A stretch of DNA of 64,000 bases from Verrucomicrobiaceae bacterium. GTDB lineage: Bacteria; Verrucomicrobiota; Verrucomicrobiia; Verrucomicrobiales; Verrucomicrobiaceae. Position 1 is the first letter of the stretch. Every line of letters begins with the position of its first letter. A model generated the notes under the pieces. That model did not search any database and was not told the origin of the DNA. It saw nothing but the letters and a program-made list of their open reading frames with translations. The DNA lies in contig JAEUHM010000058.1 in assembly GCA_016795485.1 (NCBI GenBank), forward strand, positions 1 to 64,000, read 5' to 3'. The translations under genes and the position numbers were made by a program. Of this stretch, positions 55,541 to 64,000 are shown piece after piece.

Positions 55541-56173
55541 TCAGGCGGAAATGTAGTCGCTCATGGCCTGGAAAATCACAGCCACGGAGCAAGCTCCCGC
55601 GTCTGGATGCCCAATGGATTGCTCACCGAGTGTCTTGGCGCGGCCCATGGTTGCAATCATGGCCTTGCTGGCATCGCGACCGTCAACTGCGGCTTGTGCA
55701 ACGGCTTGTGCGGCATCAGGTAGGCTTTGACTCGCGACTTCTGCTGCTTTGAGAGAAGCGGGGTGCAGGGCGTCGATCATGGTTTTGTCTCCAGGCTTGG
55801 CTCCACCGCGTGCCATGACGCTGTCGAGGCCGCCTTTGATGAGGCTGGCGAGTCCTTCGGCATCAAATTGATCTTTTCCGGCGAGTGTTTTGCCTCCAGC
55901 GCGCCAAAAGGTGCCAAAGATGGCACCGCTTGCTCCGCCCATGCTGCTCATCATGGCCATGCCTGTGTTCGAGAACGCTTTCTCGATGTTCTCTGCACCC
56001 GCAGCGAGCTTCTCCTTTACGGCTTCCATGCCGCGCTTCATCCCAAGGCCATGGTCGCCGTCACCGAGGTTGCGATCGGCCTCGGAGAGCATGGGTTCGG
56101 CTTCAATGATACGGTCGGCAACGAGATTGAGCATCTCGATGACTTCTGCGGTGGAAAGGGTGCTCTTGGGCAT
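55541..56173 (-). CDS. dhaL: Dihydroxyacetone kinase subunit DhaL
   Basis: 210-aa nucleotide-binding subunit. DRNLGDGDHGLGMKRG holds the Asp residues that bind Mg-ADP, and GGASGAIFGTFWRA and PGDKTMIDALHPA match DhaL. The ATG at 56173 starts the family-like N-terminus. dhaK precedes it by 40 bp. No dhaM (PTS) gene follows, so phosphate could come from ATP as in tetrose/polyol kinases of this type. Confidence 0.92.
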   Translation of the reverse strand: MPKSTLSTAEVIEMLNLVADRIIEAEPMLSEADRNLGDGDHGLGMKRGMEAVKEKLAAGAENIEKAFSNTGMAMMSSMGGASGAIFGTFWRAGGKTLAGKDQFDAEGLASLIKGGLDSVMARGGAKPGDKTMIDALHPASLKAAEVASQSLPDAAQAVAQAAVDGRDASKAMIATMGRAKTLGEQSIGHPDAGACSVAVIFQAMSDYISA

Positions 56174-56213
56174 GTTCGTGGTTTCTGGATATTCTGGGTT
56201 CTTGTGCTGACTG

Positions 56214-57218
56214 TTAAAGCTTGGTGTAGCCAACGCTGCTGCAAGGCATATCCCACAGGCGCTTCAGTTCGTCGTCCAGCTTGGTAATGCTGAAACTCAC
56301 TCCAGCCATCTCCTGGCAGGTCACGATGTCTCCCACCATGGTGTGATGAATCTTCAGGCCGCGTTTCTCAAGAATGGGGCGGGCTGAACGGAGCAGAATG
56401 AGTAACTCCATCATGTGAGTGGAACCCAGAGAGTTCACGAAGAACACGATTTCATCACCTGCATTGAGTTCAAGATCGTCACCAAAAAGAAGGTCGAGCA
56501 TCTTGGGTGCGAGTTCATCCGCAGTGCACATGGGAATCAGGCCCACGCCCTTCTCACCGTGAATGCCCATGCCGAGACCGATCACATCATCAGCAAGTTC
56601 AAACGTCGGTGCTCCGGTGGCTGGGATCGAGCCGGGTTTGGTCGAGACGCCCACGCTGCGGGTGTTGGCCACAGCCTTGCGAGTGATGCGCTCAAGCTCA
56701 TCCAAAGAATCAACGCTAGCCGCCGCAGCGCCAGCTAGCTTAGTGATGGGCACAAGGCCAGCCACACCACGACGCTTATGTTTCTCAGCGGCAGGAGCGG
56801 AAGCGACATCGTCGTGAATCAATACGGTCCGCACTTCAATGCCTTCGTCAGCAGCGAGTTCAGCACCGATATCGAAGTTGAGCACGTCTCCAGCGTAGTT
56901 GCCGTAGAGATAAAGCACACCTTTCCCGCGATTCACCGCCTGGGTGGCCTCAAGGACGATGTCAGGGGGAGGAGCAGCAAAGATATCGCCACAAGCAGCG
57001 CCATCGGCCATGTTTTTACCCACGAGTCCGTGATAAATCGGCTCATGACCAGCGCCACCACCCACGAGCAGAGCAGGGGCGTCTGGCCGCAGGTCATTCA
57101 TCACGATGGAGCGCTTTCCGACCTTCCTCGCCTTCCCATCATAGGCCAGCACTAGGCCCTCCAGGAGTTCGTCGGCACAGGCATTCGGGTTGTTGATGAT
57201 CTTCTTGGCAGAGTTCAT
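56214..57218 (-). CDS. dhaK: Dihydroxyacetone kinase subunit DhaK
   Basis: 334-aa substrate-binding subunit. GGGAGHEPIYHGLVG lies near residues 53-67; the GIHGEKG motif carries the His that forms a covalent hemiaminal with dihydroxyacetone. VLYLYGNYAGDVLNF is also typical. Related kinases act on erythrulose or threitol derivatives, so the substrate is not fixed. The ATG at 57218 is selected; the frame remains open to 57374 but does not match the family there. Confidence 0.93.
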   Translation of the reverse strand: MNSAKKIINNPNACADELLEGLVLAYDGKARKVGKRSIVMNDLRPDAPALLVGGGAGHEPIYHGLVGKNMADGAACGDIFAAPPPDIVLEATQAVNRGKGVLYLYGNYAGDVLNFDIGAELAADEGIEVRTVLIHDDVASAPAAEKHKRRGVAGLVPITKLAGAAAASVDSLDELERITRKAVANTRSVGVSTKPGSIPATGAPTFELADDVIGLGMGIHGEKGVGLIPMCTADELAPKMLDLLFGDDLELNAGDEIVFFVNSLGSTHMMELLILLRSARPILEKRGLKIHHTMVGDIVTCQEMAGVSFSITKLDDELKRLWDMPCSSVGYTKL

Positions 57219-57325
57219 GGCGGAAAATGGTGGGCCGAGATTTAGCGCTCCGGCCCGGCAAGTCAAAGGGGGAAAGCAGCGAACGCAAGCTCCTAAGGAA
57301 GCGCCCGGACTCCTTTGCGGGAACG

Positions 57326-57637
57326 TCAACCGAACTTCAATCCCAGGATACCAAGGACGATCAGTCCTGCACAAACGAGGCGGAATGGGGTGGCTGGGTC
57401 ACCGTGAAAGGCGATTCCGAGCAAAACCGTGCCCACCGCACCGATCCCAGTCCATACGGCGTAAGCGGTGCCGATTGGCAGTGTGCGTGCTGCAATGCCA
57501 AGCAATCCGACACTGATGAGCAGGGCGATGATGGTAACAACGGTAGGGCCTAGTCGCGTAAATCCCTCGGTAGACTTTAAGCTGGTTGCCCAGATGATCT
57601 CAAACAAGCCAGCGATGAAGAGGAGTTGCCATGACAT
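57326..57637 (-). CDS. gdx: Guanidinium exporter (SMR family, SugE/Gdx)
   Basis: 103-aa small multidrug resistance protein with four helices. MSWQLLFIAGLFEIIWATSL places the essential Glu in helix 1, and GTAYAVWTGIGAVGTVLLGI is the family signature. The WATSLKSTEGFT pattern belongs to the SugE/Gdx branch, which exports guanidinium in exchange for protons. A guanidine-II riboswitch lies directly upstream and supports this function. dhaK follows 107 bp downstream. Confidence 0.93.
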   Translation of the reverse strand: MSWQLLFIAGLFEIIWATSLKSTEGFTRLGPTVVTIIALLISVGLLGIAARTLPIGTAYAVWTGIGAVGTVLLGIAFHGDPATPFRLVCAGLIVLGILGLKFG

Positions 57638-57654
57638 AGATGTATTTCAGTTCC

Positions 57655-57698
57655 CAGGGTCGTCCCTGATTCAAATGACATCTTCATGGTCGTCCATG
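57655..57698 (-). promoter_or_regulatory. Guanidine-II riboswitch (mini-ykkC)
   Basis: Read on the minus strand, two short hairpins each have a 5-bp perfect stem and the loop ACGA: CATGG-ACGA-CCATG (57685-57698) and CAGGG-ACGA-CCCTG (57655-57668), with a 16-nt linker. Two stem-loops with ACGR loops define the guanidine-II class. The second hairpin ends 17 bases before the gdx start, so guanidine binding would most likely change access to the start site. No terminator-type hairpin follows. Confidence 0.88.
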
Positions 57699-57762
57699 GC
57701 GCAAGACTCAGTGCTCTAAAATAGGATCGTGAGTGAGTCAACCACTCCCGCAAACCTCACCC

Positions 57763-58668
57763 TCAGGGTTTGGCTTTCTTTTTGGGTTGGAAGATCTTCC
57801 GATCCATGTTCTTAGCAAACTCGGCGTCATCCAGTGCAATGGGGGCACCCTTGGCTGGGACATCTAGTCCCGCCGTCCATAGAATGGCATTCACTACGAG
57901 TTGTCGTTGGCTTGGAATGCGCCAACTGCTGTGCAGATCAGCACCAGTGAAGCCAAACGCGCGGGCTTTCCCTGGAGGGGCATAAGTCCATGCGATCACT
58001 TCATTGCGGCCCTTGTGACTTTGAGCATCTGGAGTCTTTCGGACATTGTCAGGGACAGTGCCCGCGAGAATGGGAGTTACGTGTTCTGGCGCAAAATGGA
58101 GATTGAAGAGCCATCCGTCCTTTGGGGCATCAAATCCAGTCGTGTTGGCAGTGATGGCGTGGGTGTTCGGCTGGCCAAATGACATGTCCCAGTGCCCGCG
58201 GCAACCGTTGTCTGCCTGCCACACGCCACCGAGCCAAGACTTGAACTCTTCAGCCTGAGCAGTAGGCACTTCTACGGACTGATGCATAGCCACCAATCCA
58301 GTGCCCGACTCGATGAGTCGCTTCATTTTAGCCCATCGGTCCGGTTGCAGCCAAGCAAGCTTTTGTCCTGCATCCATATAAGAGACGACGGACTTGGCCC
58401 CTACGAGCACGGCCTCATTCTTTGGCCAACCATCCGCCACCATGACGGGCCAGACGCGTTCAGTCTGCTTTAGGCACTTAGCCAGAAGCGCACAACCAGC
58501 AAAATACTCGTGTTGCCCTGGCTTGTTGCTCATGGAGCCGGCCAGGAGCACGATCTTTGTGTAACTCGCGTCTGGCGCATCTACCTCTAGTGGCACTTTT
58601 TGCTGCTCAACGGTGAGTTCGGCAAAAAGAGGTTGGATGGCGAGAAGTGAGACGAGCAGGGCACGCAT
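57763..58668 (-). CDS. ThuA-like domain secreted protein
   Basis: 301-aa protein with a Sec leader at residues 1-16. The fold is the glutamine-amidotransferase-like ThuA domain: KIVLLAGSMSNKPGQHEY, GTGLVAMHQSVEVP, and FGFTGADLHSSWRI. These secreted ThuA-like proteins are common in Planctomycetes and Verrucomicrobia; their role in sugar metabolism is unproved. The Met at 58668 starts the leader, and the longer frame before it overlaps the divergent cupin promoter. Confidence 0.88.
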   Translation of the reverse strand: MRALLVSLLAIQPLFAELTVEQQKVPLEVDAPDASYTKIVLLAGSMSNKPGQHEYFAGCALLAKCLKQTERVWPVMVADGWPKNEAVLVGAKSVVSYMDAGQKLAWLQPDRWAKMKRLIESGTGLVAMHQSVEVPTAQAEEFKSWLGGVWQADNGCRGHWDMSFGQPNTHAITANTTGFDAPKDGWLFNLHFAPEHVTPILAGTVPDNVRKTPDAQSHKGRNEVIAWTYAPPGKARAFGFTGADLHSSWRIPSQRQLVVNAILWTAGLDVPAKGAPIALDDAEFAKNMDRKIFQPKKKAKP

Positions 58669-58775
58669 GGTCAGATGCAAACGACCCAAAAGGGCACACT
58701 TTGCAGACGGCTGCATCTCTGAGCAGTGTTCCTTGCGTTTGCAAAGTCCGCCAAGCTGCGGCAATCGTCTTTCAC

Positions 58776-59189
58776 ATGAGTGACCTATCCAACCGCCGCT
58801 TCGTGACCGCCGCCGAGAAGATTGACTTCCAAAGTCCATGGACTTTGGAAGAGTGGCTGTGCCGAGGGGACATTGTTGACAACCAGCATCTGATGATGGT
58901 GCGGGCAAACATGGAGCCAGGTAAGAGTCATCCCTTTCATTGCCATCCGACCCGTGAGGAACTCATCTATGTCGTCTCTGGCAAAGCAGAGCAGTGGGTA
59001 GGCGCGGAGAAGCGCATTCTGGGTCCTGGGGACATGGCATTTATTCCCATGGGTGAAGTCCATGGCACGTGGAATCCATTTGAAGAAAAACTGGTCTTCC
59101 TAGCCATCCTAAGTCCAGCCAAAGCTGATGAGCCGGGGATTGTGGACGTCTCGCACGAAGAACCGTGGGCTTCCATGCGCCCTGCTTGA
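58776..59189 (+). CDS. Cupin-domain protein
   Basis: 137-aa single cupin. PGKSHPFHCHPTREELIYVVSGKAEQW gives the first cupin motif with its two His and a Glu, and GDMAFIPMGEVHGTWNP the second with its His. The metal site looks complete. The reaction is unknown; such proteins can be isomerases, dioxygenases or binding proteins. It is divergent from the ThuA gene and 39 bp before the aminotransferase, with which it probably shares a transcript. Confidence 0.87.
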   Translation: MSDLSNRRFVTAAEKIDFQSPWTLEEWLCRGDIVDNQHLMMVRANMEPGKSHPFHCHPTREELIYVVSGKAEQWVGAEKRILGPGDMAFIPMGEVHGTWNPFEEKLVFLAILSPAKADEPGIVDVSHEEPWASMRPA

Positions 59190-59228
59190 TCCACCGCAAC
59201 ACTTTCAGCCCAAAGTCAATCCACGCCG

Positions 59229-60344
59229 ATGCCTGTTCCGCTTCTTGATGTCAACGCCCAGAATCATCCCCTGCAAGACGAGTTCACTGCTGCCTTCCAG
59301 CGAGTGCTCGGACACGGCATGTTCATCATGGGGCGTGAGGTGGATGAGCTTGAGGCCGAGATAAAAGCGTTCCTGGGAGCCAAGTATGTGCTTGGCGTCA
59401 GCTCGGGCACAGATGCCTTGCTCTTAGCGCTGATGGCGCTGGACATTGGTCCCGGAGATGAAGTTATTTGTCCGACGTTTACCTTCTTTGCGACCGGCGG
59501 ATGTGTTTCGCGTGTTGGAGCGACTCCTGTCTTTGTGGATGTCCAAGAGAGTGACTTCAACATCGACCTTGATGCGATCAAACGCAAAATCACGCCACGA
59601 ACGAAAGCGATCATGCCTGTTCATCTGTTTGGTCAGAGCGCTGACATGGACGGTATCATGGCGATCGCCGCTGAGCATGGCCTCACGGTGATTGAGGATG
59701 CGGCACAATCGTTTGGCGCTCGCTACAAGGGTCAACAATCCGGCACGATAGGCCACTTCGGTGCTTATTCGTTCTTCCCCAGCAAAAACCTAGGCGCTTT
59801 GGGTGATGCGGGTTTGTTGGTCACCAACGACGATGAGCTAGGTCAGCGCGCCAAGATCCTGCGAGTTCACGGTATGGAGCCGAAGTATTACCATCGTGAA
59901 GTGGGTGGAAACTTCCGCATTGATGCACTTCAGTCTGCTTTCTTGAGGATCAAACTCCGTCACTACGACAGCTACACCAGCCGCAGGCAGGCCAATGCTG
60001 CATGGTATCGGAGTAAGTTTGGCGATTCGCTGAAAGGCAAGATCGTGCTGCCGACCGAAGAGGAGGATCGTTTTCATATTTGGAACCAGTTCACGCTGCG
60101 AGTGCTCAATGGCAGGCGAGATGAGTTTAGGGCTCACTTGGCCAAAGCTGGTATTGGGTGTGACATCTACTACCCGCTGACTTTGGATCAGCAGGAGTGC
60201 TTCCAAAAACTTCCGCAGTCGTCCCTTGATGGTATCAGCACGGCTCATCGACTGGCTAGTGAAGTGATCTCCATCCCGATTTACCCTGAGTTGCGTGAGG
60301 AGCAGCGGGAGGAAGTCGCTGCGGCGATTCTTTCCTTCGTGTAG
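59229..60344 (+). CDS. DegT/DnrJ/EryC1/StrS family aminotransferase
   Basis: 371-aa PLP enzyme that aminates keto-sugars for surface polysaccharides. SSGTDALLLALMALDIGPGDEV binds the phosphate, VIEDAAQSFGARYKG holds the cofactor Asp, and FFPSKNLGALGDAG carries the PLP-binding Lys. YHREVGGNFRIDALQSA is the family signature. No other sugar-nucleotide genes follow directly, so its product is unclear. Confidence 0.93.
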   Translation: MPVPLLDVNAQNHPLQDEFTAAFQRVLGHGMFIMGREVDELEAEIKAFLGAKYVLGVSSGTDALLLALMALDIGPGDEVICPTFTFFATGGCVSRVGATPVFVDVQESDFNIDLDAIKRKITPRTKAIMPVHLFGQSADMDGIMAIAAEHGLTVIEDAAQSFGARYKGQQSGTIGHFGAYSFFPSKNLGALGDAGLLVTNDDELGQRAKILRVHGMEPKYYHREVGGNFRIDALQSAFLRIKLRHYDSYTSRRQANAAWYRSKFGDSLKGKIVLPTEEEDRFHIWNQFTLRVLNGRRDEFRAHLAKAGIGCDIYYPLTLDQQECFQKLPQSSLDGISTAHRLASEVISIPIYPELREEQREEVAAAILSFV

Positions 60345-60391
60345 ACGACGTCAGTTGATGAAATGTCAGTGAGCGGAGCGTTGCATGAGAC

Positions 60392-63300
60392 GTGCGTTCA
60401 CTCTTCCTTTTTGCTTTCCTTTTTACTGGCCTGACTGCCCAGGAGTTGCGCCTCCAGCAGCCCTGGAGTGCCGCTTATTCTGGGACTGATGTCACCGGAA
60501 GTCACGTTCTAGGACACTGGTCCTTTGATGACGAAGCAGTGAACAAGACGCTGGTGATGCGTGGAGCGGAGATTGTCAAAAGCGGTCGTTTCGGATCAGG
60601 ATTGCGCTCTCAGCCGGGCTTTCCCATCATGGACAAGTCTCACGGCGTGCAAGTGACTTCAAAAGACAAGTCACTTAGCCCCAAAGGAGCCTTCACCTTG
60701 GAGTTGTGGGCTTGTCCATCGACCGAGTTCAAAGCCGAACTCCGCGCTTATCTGCTCGACAAGAAATACGTCGATCAAACGGACTATCAGTGGCTCATCG
60801 CTAGCGCCGACAAGTCCGGCAAACGTCGAATGCATGTTGTTCTTGGCTTCGGCAGTGACTCCGAGACTTGGTTCTCTGATCCGGTCGATCTTCTGCCCGA
60901 CGAATGGCATCATTTAGCCTTCGTTTATGACGGGAATGGAACAGGGCGTTTCTTGCGAGACGGACAGAGCGCTGGCACCATGACGCACGCAGGGCGCAAA
61001 GGCATAGCGCCCGGTGCAAAGGCGCTATCCATCGGTGATCGCTTGGGCAGCAACTACAGTGGCTTTCCTGGTATGTTGGATGAAGTTCGTGTGTGCGATG
61101 CTGCACTCAACTATGAGCGCGTCATGCTCGATATCAAAACGCAGCGCACCGTATTTCGCCGCATGGAGACGGCTCGGCCGTTTCAGATCCAGGTAGATAA
61201 TCTTCAGCGTGTCGCCCTCAAAGGTGCAGAGTTGCATGTCATCACGAATGGGATCGTCGACAAGCTGCCGCTGCCAGAAATAGCGGCAGGCAAAAGCTAC
61301 ACATCGAGCTATCCCATTAACACTAGCCTGAAGCCTGATTCGTATGGGTTCACGGTCATGCTGAAGTTGCCTGACTATGAAACGACTAAATCACTGACAT
61401 GGGAGATCGTGGCGCGTTCTCCGGTGGCAATGCCTGTCATTATGTGGGGGGCAGGCTTCAAGAATATGGACCAGTTAAAGGAACTGGGCTTCAACCAGTT
61501 CATCGGATTAGGAGCAGGTGGCGCTCCCTCGGCGGTTTGGAAAGATGGTAAGCCAGCGTTGCCGAATACCCCAGAGGCGATTCAGGAGACTCGGGGCAAT
61601 CTGGACCTAGCATTGAAGCAGGGACTCTCCGTGGCGGCCTCCATGTCTCCTAAAGAAGTGCCAATGAAGGACGATGGGTTCAAACGCGTGGATCGTAAAG
61701 GCCAACCCCTTGAGCGGGAGGATATACTCGCTTCTCGCCCAGAGTTGCCAGCGTTCTTTGAGAATGTGGGGCGCTCAGTGGCTCAAGCGTATGGAGATCA
61801 TCCGGCATTTGTGTCTGCATTGATCAATACAGAAGTAAGGGACCACTCCGCGCCAAGTTTCACCACGCACGACTTCGAGCACTACCGCAAGTTTGCTAAC
61901 GCAGATATACCTGCTGAGGTCACTTCACGTTGGGGTATCAACTGGTCTAACTTGAAGGACTTTCCTGCGGATCGCGTGCTCCCGGACGATCACCCCATCC
62001 TCAAATACTACCGATGGTTCTGGACAGTGGGCGATGGATGGAACGGGTTGCACACCGCTTTGTCCAAAGGCGTGAAAGCAGGGAATAGCGATGTGTGGAC
62101 GTGGTTTGATCCAGCCGTTCGGCAGCCACCTATCAGTGGTGCGGGAGGGCAGGTGGATGTTTTGTCTCACTGGACCTACACGTATCCCGCACCTCTTTCT
62201 ATAGGGTTGTGTGCGGATCAACTCTTTGCCATGAGCGCTGCCAGTGGTCGTGCACAGAGGGTGATGAAGATGACCCAGCTCATTTGGTATCGATCTCAGA
62301 CCGCACCCATCAAGCCGGGCAAACCAGATGAAACCGTTGCATGGGATGATCACGATCCAGACGCTGCCTACATCACCATCGCACCACAGCATCTTCGTGA
62401 AGCCTTTTGGACCAAAATCGCGCGCCCCGTGCAAGGTATCATGTATCACGGGTGGAACTCGCTAGTGGACGAGCCGGGAAACACCAGCGCGTATCGCTTC
62501 ACTCACGGGAGCACTCAGTATGTGCTGAAAGATTTGCTGCACCATGTTCTTCGTCCACTGGGGCCTGCATTGATGCAGATTCCAGATGAGAGAAGTGAGG
62601 TGGCCTACCTTGAGTCGTTCACCAGCGGTGTGTTTGCCGCTCGCAATCCATACGGCAACAACAACGGCTGGGCAGCCGATCTCTGGCTGGCATTGCAACA
62701 CGCTCATGTGCAGACGGACGTTTTGTTTGAGGAGAACCTGCTCAAATCTGGCCTCGGCGGCAGGAAATGGCTGATCATGCCGCATTGCGATGTGCTGACG
62801 GCTCCAGTGGTAACAAAGATCGCTGATTGGCAGAAGAGAGGCGGCAAGATCCTCGCGGATGAGTTTCTTTGTCCTGGTTTGAAGGCCGATGTCGCGATTC
62901 CGAGCTTCAAGCGAACAAAAAACGCAAAGGTAGACAAACAAGCCGTGCTTGATCTGGCAAAGAAACTGCCCGTCATGCCGACAAAGGCTGTCTGCGATAA
63001 CCCGGAGATCGTGTTGCGCGTGCGGAAGGCTGGCGAGGCTCTTTATGTGTTTGCGGTGAACGATCATCGCGAGGCCGGAACCTATGTTGGGCATCACAGT
63101 CTTGTGATGGAGAACGGTTTACCGAGTTCGGGAACGATCACCGTGCCTGTGGAGGGCGCTAACGTGTACGATCTCGTGAGCGGAAAGTTTGTTGTGCCGC
63201 AAAGATCTGCGGATGGTGGATTCACTTCATGGAAACTGGAACTGGGTCCCTGTGATGGCCGCATTTTCATGGTGGTGCCCAAGCCTCTGCTTGCTCTCAA

Positions 63301-63586
63301 AGTAGATGCGTCCGAATCAGTCAAGCGCGGCAATCAAGTCACCGTGACCGCTGCGGTGCATACGGTGCAGGATCAGTTGATGAAGGCCACGGTGCCGCTG
63401 GAAGTTGAAGTGTTGGATGCCACTGGCCGGAAGACAGAGGGCTCTGGCTTCTATGCTGCCGCTGCGGGTCAGATTCAGATCAAACTCGACATTGCTAGCA
63501 ACGAAGAACCTGGCTTTTGGCAGGTTCGTGTCAGAGAGCTTGCCTCTCAGATGGAGGTTACCAAATACATCCGAGTTGATCTCTAA
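60392..63586 (+). CDS. Large secreted LamG and glycoside-hydrolase-like protein
   Basis: 1064-aa protein with a Sec leader, starting at GTG. Residues about 40-245 form a LamG/concanavalin domain (GHWSFDDEAVNK to LDEVRVCDAALNY). Residues about 350-680 look like a TIM barrel resembling beta-galactosidase-type hydrolases, with MPVIMWGAGF, ALINTEVRDHS and HPILKYYRWFWTVGDGWNG; the acid and nucleophile cannot be assigned safely. Glutamine-amidotransferase-like and beta-sandwich parts follow (TDVLFEENLLKSGLGGRKWLIMPH and later). This order resembles GH42-like enzymes. It precedes the Tat protein by 15 bases, and the two may act on one polysaccharide. Confidence 0.75.
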   Translation: MRSLFLFAFLFTGLTAQELRLQQPWSAAYSGTDVTGSHVLGHWSFDDEAVNKTLVMRGAEIVKSGRFGSGLRSQPGFPIMDKSHGVQVTSKDKSLSPKGAFTLELWACPSTEFKAELRAYLLDKKYVDQTDYQWLIASADKSGKRRMHVVLGFGSDSETWFSDPVDLLPDEWHHLAFVYDGNGTGRFLRDGQSAGTMTHAGRKGIAPGAKALSIGDRLGSNYSGFPGMLDEVRVCDAALNYERVMLDIKTQRTVFRRMETARPFQIQVDNLQRVALKGAELHVITNGIVDKLPLPEIAAGKSYTSSYPINTSLKPDSYGFTVMLKLPDYETTKSLTWEIVARSPVAMPVIMWGAGFKNMDQLKELGFNQFIGLGAGGAPSAVWKDGKPALPNTPEAIQETRGNLDLALKQGLSVAASMSPKEVPMKDDGFKRVDRKGQPLEREDILASRPELPAFFENVGRSVAQAYGDHPAFVSALINTEVRDHSAPSFTTHDFEHYRKFANADIPAEVTSRWGINWSNLKDFPADRVLPDDHPILKYYRWFWTVGDGWNGLHTALSKGVKAGNSDVWTWFDPAVRQPPISGAGGQVDVLSHWTYTYPAPLSIGLCADQLFAMSAASGRAQRVMKMTQLIWYRSQTAPIKPGKPDETVAWDDHDPDAAYITIAPQHLREAFWTKIARPVQGIMYHGWNSLVDEPGNTSAYRFTHGSTQYVLKDLLHHVLRPLGPALMQIPDERSEVAYLESFTSGVFAARNPYGNNNGWAADLWLALQHAHVQTDVLFEENLLKSGLGGRKWLIMPHCDVLTAPVVTKIADWQKRGGKILADEFLCPGLKADVAIPSFKRTKNAKVDKQAVLDLAKKLPVMPTKAVCDNPEIVLRVRKAGEALYVFAVNDHREAGTYVGHHSLVMENGLPSSGTITVPVEGANVYDLVSGKFVVPQRSADGGFTSWKLELGPCDGRIFMVVPKPLLALKVDASESVKRGNQVTVTAAVHTVQDQLMKATVPLEVEVLDATGRKTEGSGFYAAAAGQIQIKLDIASNEEPGFWQVRVRELASQMEVTKYIRVDL

Positions 63587-63601
63587 AACTTGTTTTTGCT
63601 T

Positions 63602-64000
63602 ATGAACGCTACACGACGCCACTTCGTCCGCACTCTGCCCCTTGCTGCTTTGGGAAGTGCTTTTCATATCCACGTGAGGTCTCAGGAAGCCAAGGACAGG
63701 TGGCGTACGGGCAATCCGTCCATTGACCGACCGCGTGAGATTGCTCTCAAGCTGCTCAAGCCCACTCAGGCCCAAATTGATCACGCTTGGGAACTCCACT
63801 TTGGGTCTATCGTATTCGAGTCTTATGGCTTTGCGCCCCGCTTTGCTGTTGATGGTGAAGCGATCAATCGAGCTATTGAAATGGGTGCCACCAAAGCTGA
63901 ACTCGATGATCTACGCGAGTCCTTGATGATGAATCGTGGAGCGGATAGCGAGCGTGAGCGCAAAGAGTTCATGGATGCCTTCCATGCTGCTGGTGTGACC
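63602..64000 (+). CDS. Tat-exported protein, 5' part only (possible membrane dipeptidase/amidohydrolase)
   Basis: The gene runs off the window; 133 residues are visible. It begins with a twin-arginine leader (TRRHFVRTLPLAALGSA). The rest, with AWELHFGSIVFESYGFAP and EFMDAFHAAGVT, recalls the start of M19-type dipeptidase proteins, but the metal motifs would lie beyond the end. The family call is therefore weak. Confidence 0.6.
   Translation, partial: MNATRRHFVRTLPLAALGSAFHIHVRSQEAKDRWRTGNPSIDRPREIALKLLKPTQAQIDHAWELHFGSIVFESYGFAPRFAVDGEAINRAIEMGATKAELDDLRESLMMNRGADSERERKEFMDAFHAAGVT

Overview
The window looks like a chromosomal piece of a Verrucomicrobium-group bacterium (Verrucomicrobiales, Prosthecobacter-like). 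This rests on family content, not on a 16S gene. It combines a planctomycete-type PSD1 cytochrome and DUF1501 pair with a sulfatase and a PQQ-like protein, has DUF5069, DUF1343 (NamZ) and ThuA proteins, a UDPGP-family uridylyltransferase, many Tat or Sec leaders, and starts that often lack a clear Shine-Dalgarno. Housekeeping genes (uvrA, gap, rplU-rpmA, rpoN, accA, rnhB, a tRNA-Val) show that this is chromosome.

Layout. 0.4-5.8 kb: a copper-resistance locus, with a multicopper oxidase fused to an outer-membrane-type beta-barrel, a small metal-binding secreted protein, a CorE/ECF44-like sigma factor with Cys motifs, and a P1B copper ATPase. 5.9-13.8 kb: a same-strand sulfatase, alpha/beta hydrolase, PSD1, DUF1501 and PQQ cluster. 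13.9-20.3 kb: yraN, rnhB and a NAGPA-like gene; namZ and a half-size TauE permease; a UbiA-family enzyme; a UTP-sugar uridylyltransferase. 20.6-24.6 kb: a 1334-aa secreted protein with about eleven 59-aa repeats. 24.6-26.0 kb: a PIN-like protein and a membrane protein.

26.0-33.1 kb is an accessory (defence-type) island, all genes on the minus strand. Pieces of type I restriction-modification genes (an hsdR/hsdS chimera, an hsdR 5' end, an hsdM 3' end) are interleaved with three intact genes: an unrecognised 540-aa protein, a RecQ-family helicase fused to a ComF-like phosphoribosyltransferase domain, and a DprA-like protein translationally coupled to it. Short AT-rich repeat tracts lie near both edges, and a 42-bp minisatellite lies next to the 5' side. 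This RecQ-PRTase/DprA pair is the best candidate for an undescribed system.

33.2-46 kb: DUF5069, an AAA ATPase, a secreted Gly-Thr-rich protein, a sugar isomerase-like protein, gap, uvrA, a zinc-ribbon membrane protein, rplU-rpmA, apbE and a GT-C membrane protein. 46.2-54.4 kb: tRNA-Val, an aldolase/dehydrogenase fusion, a small membrane protein, a LysM protein with a degenerate L,D-transpeptidase domain, accA, a second PQQ protein, rpoN and a membrane protein.

54.4-57.7 kb: a guanidine-II (mini-ykkC) riboswitch precedes a guanidinium exporter gene (gdx/sugE), followed on the same strand by dhaK, dhaL and a sugar ABC permease. 57.8-64 kb: ThuA, cupin, a DegT-type aminotransferase, a large LamG/glycosidase-like protein, and the 5' end of a Tat-exported protein cut by the window edge. 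All functions are inferred by reading protein motifs; no database search was run.
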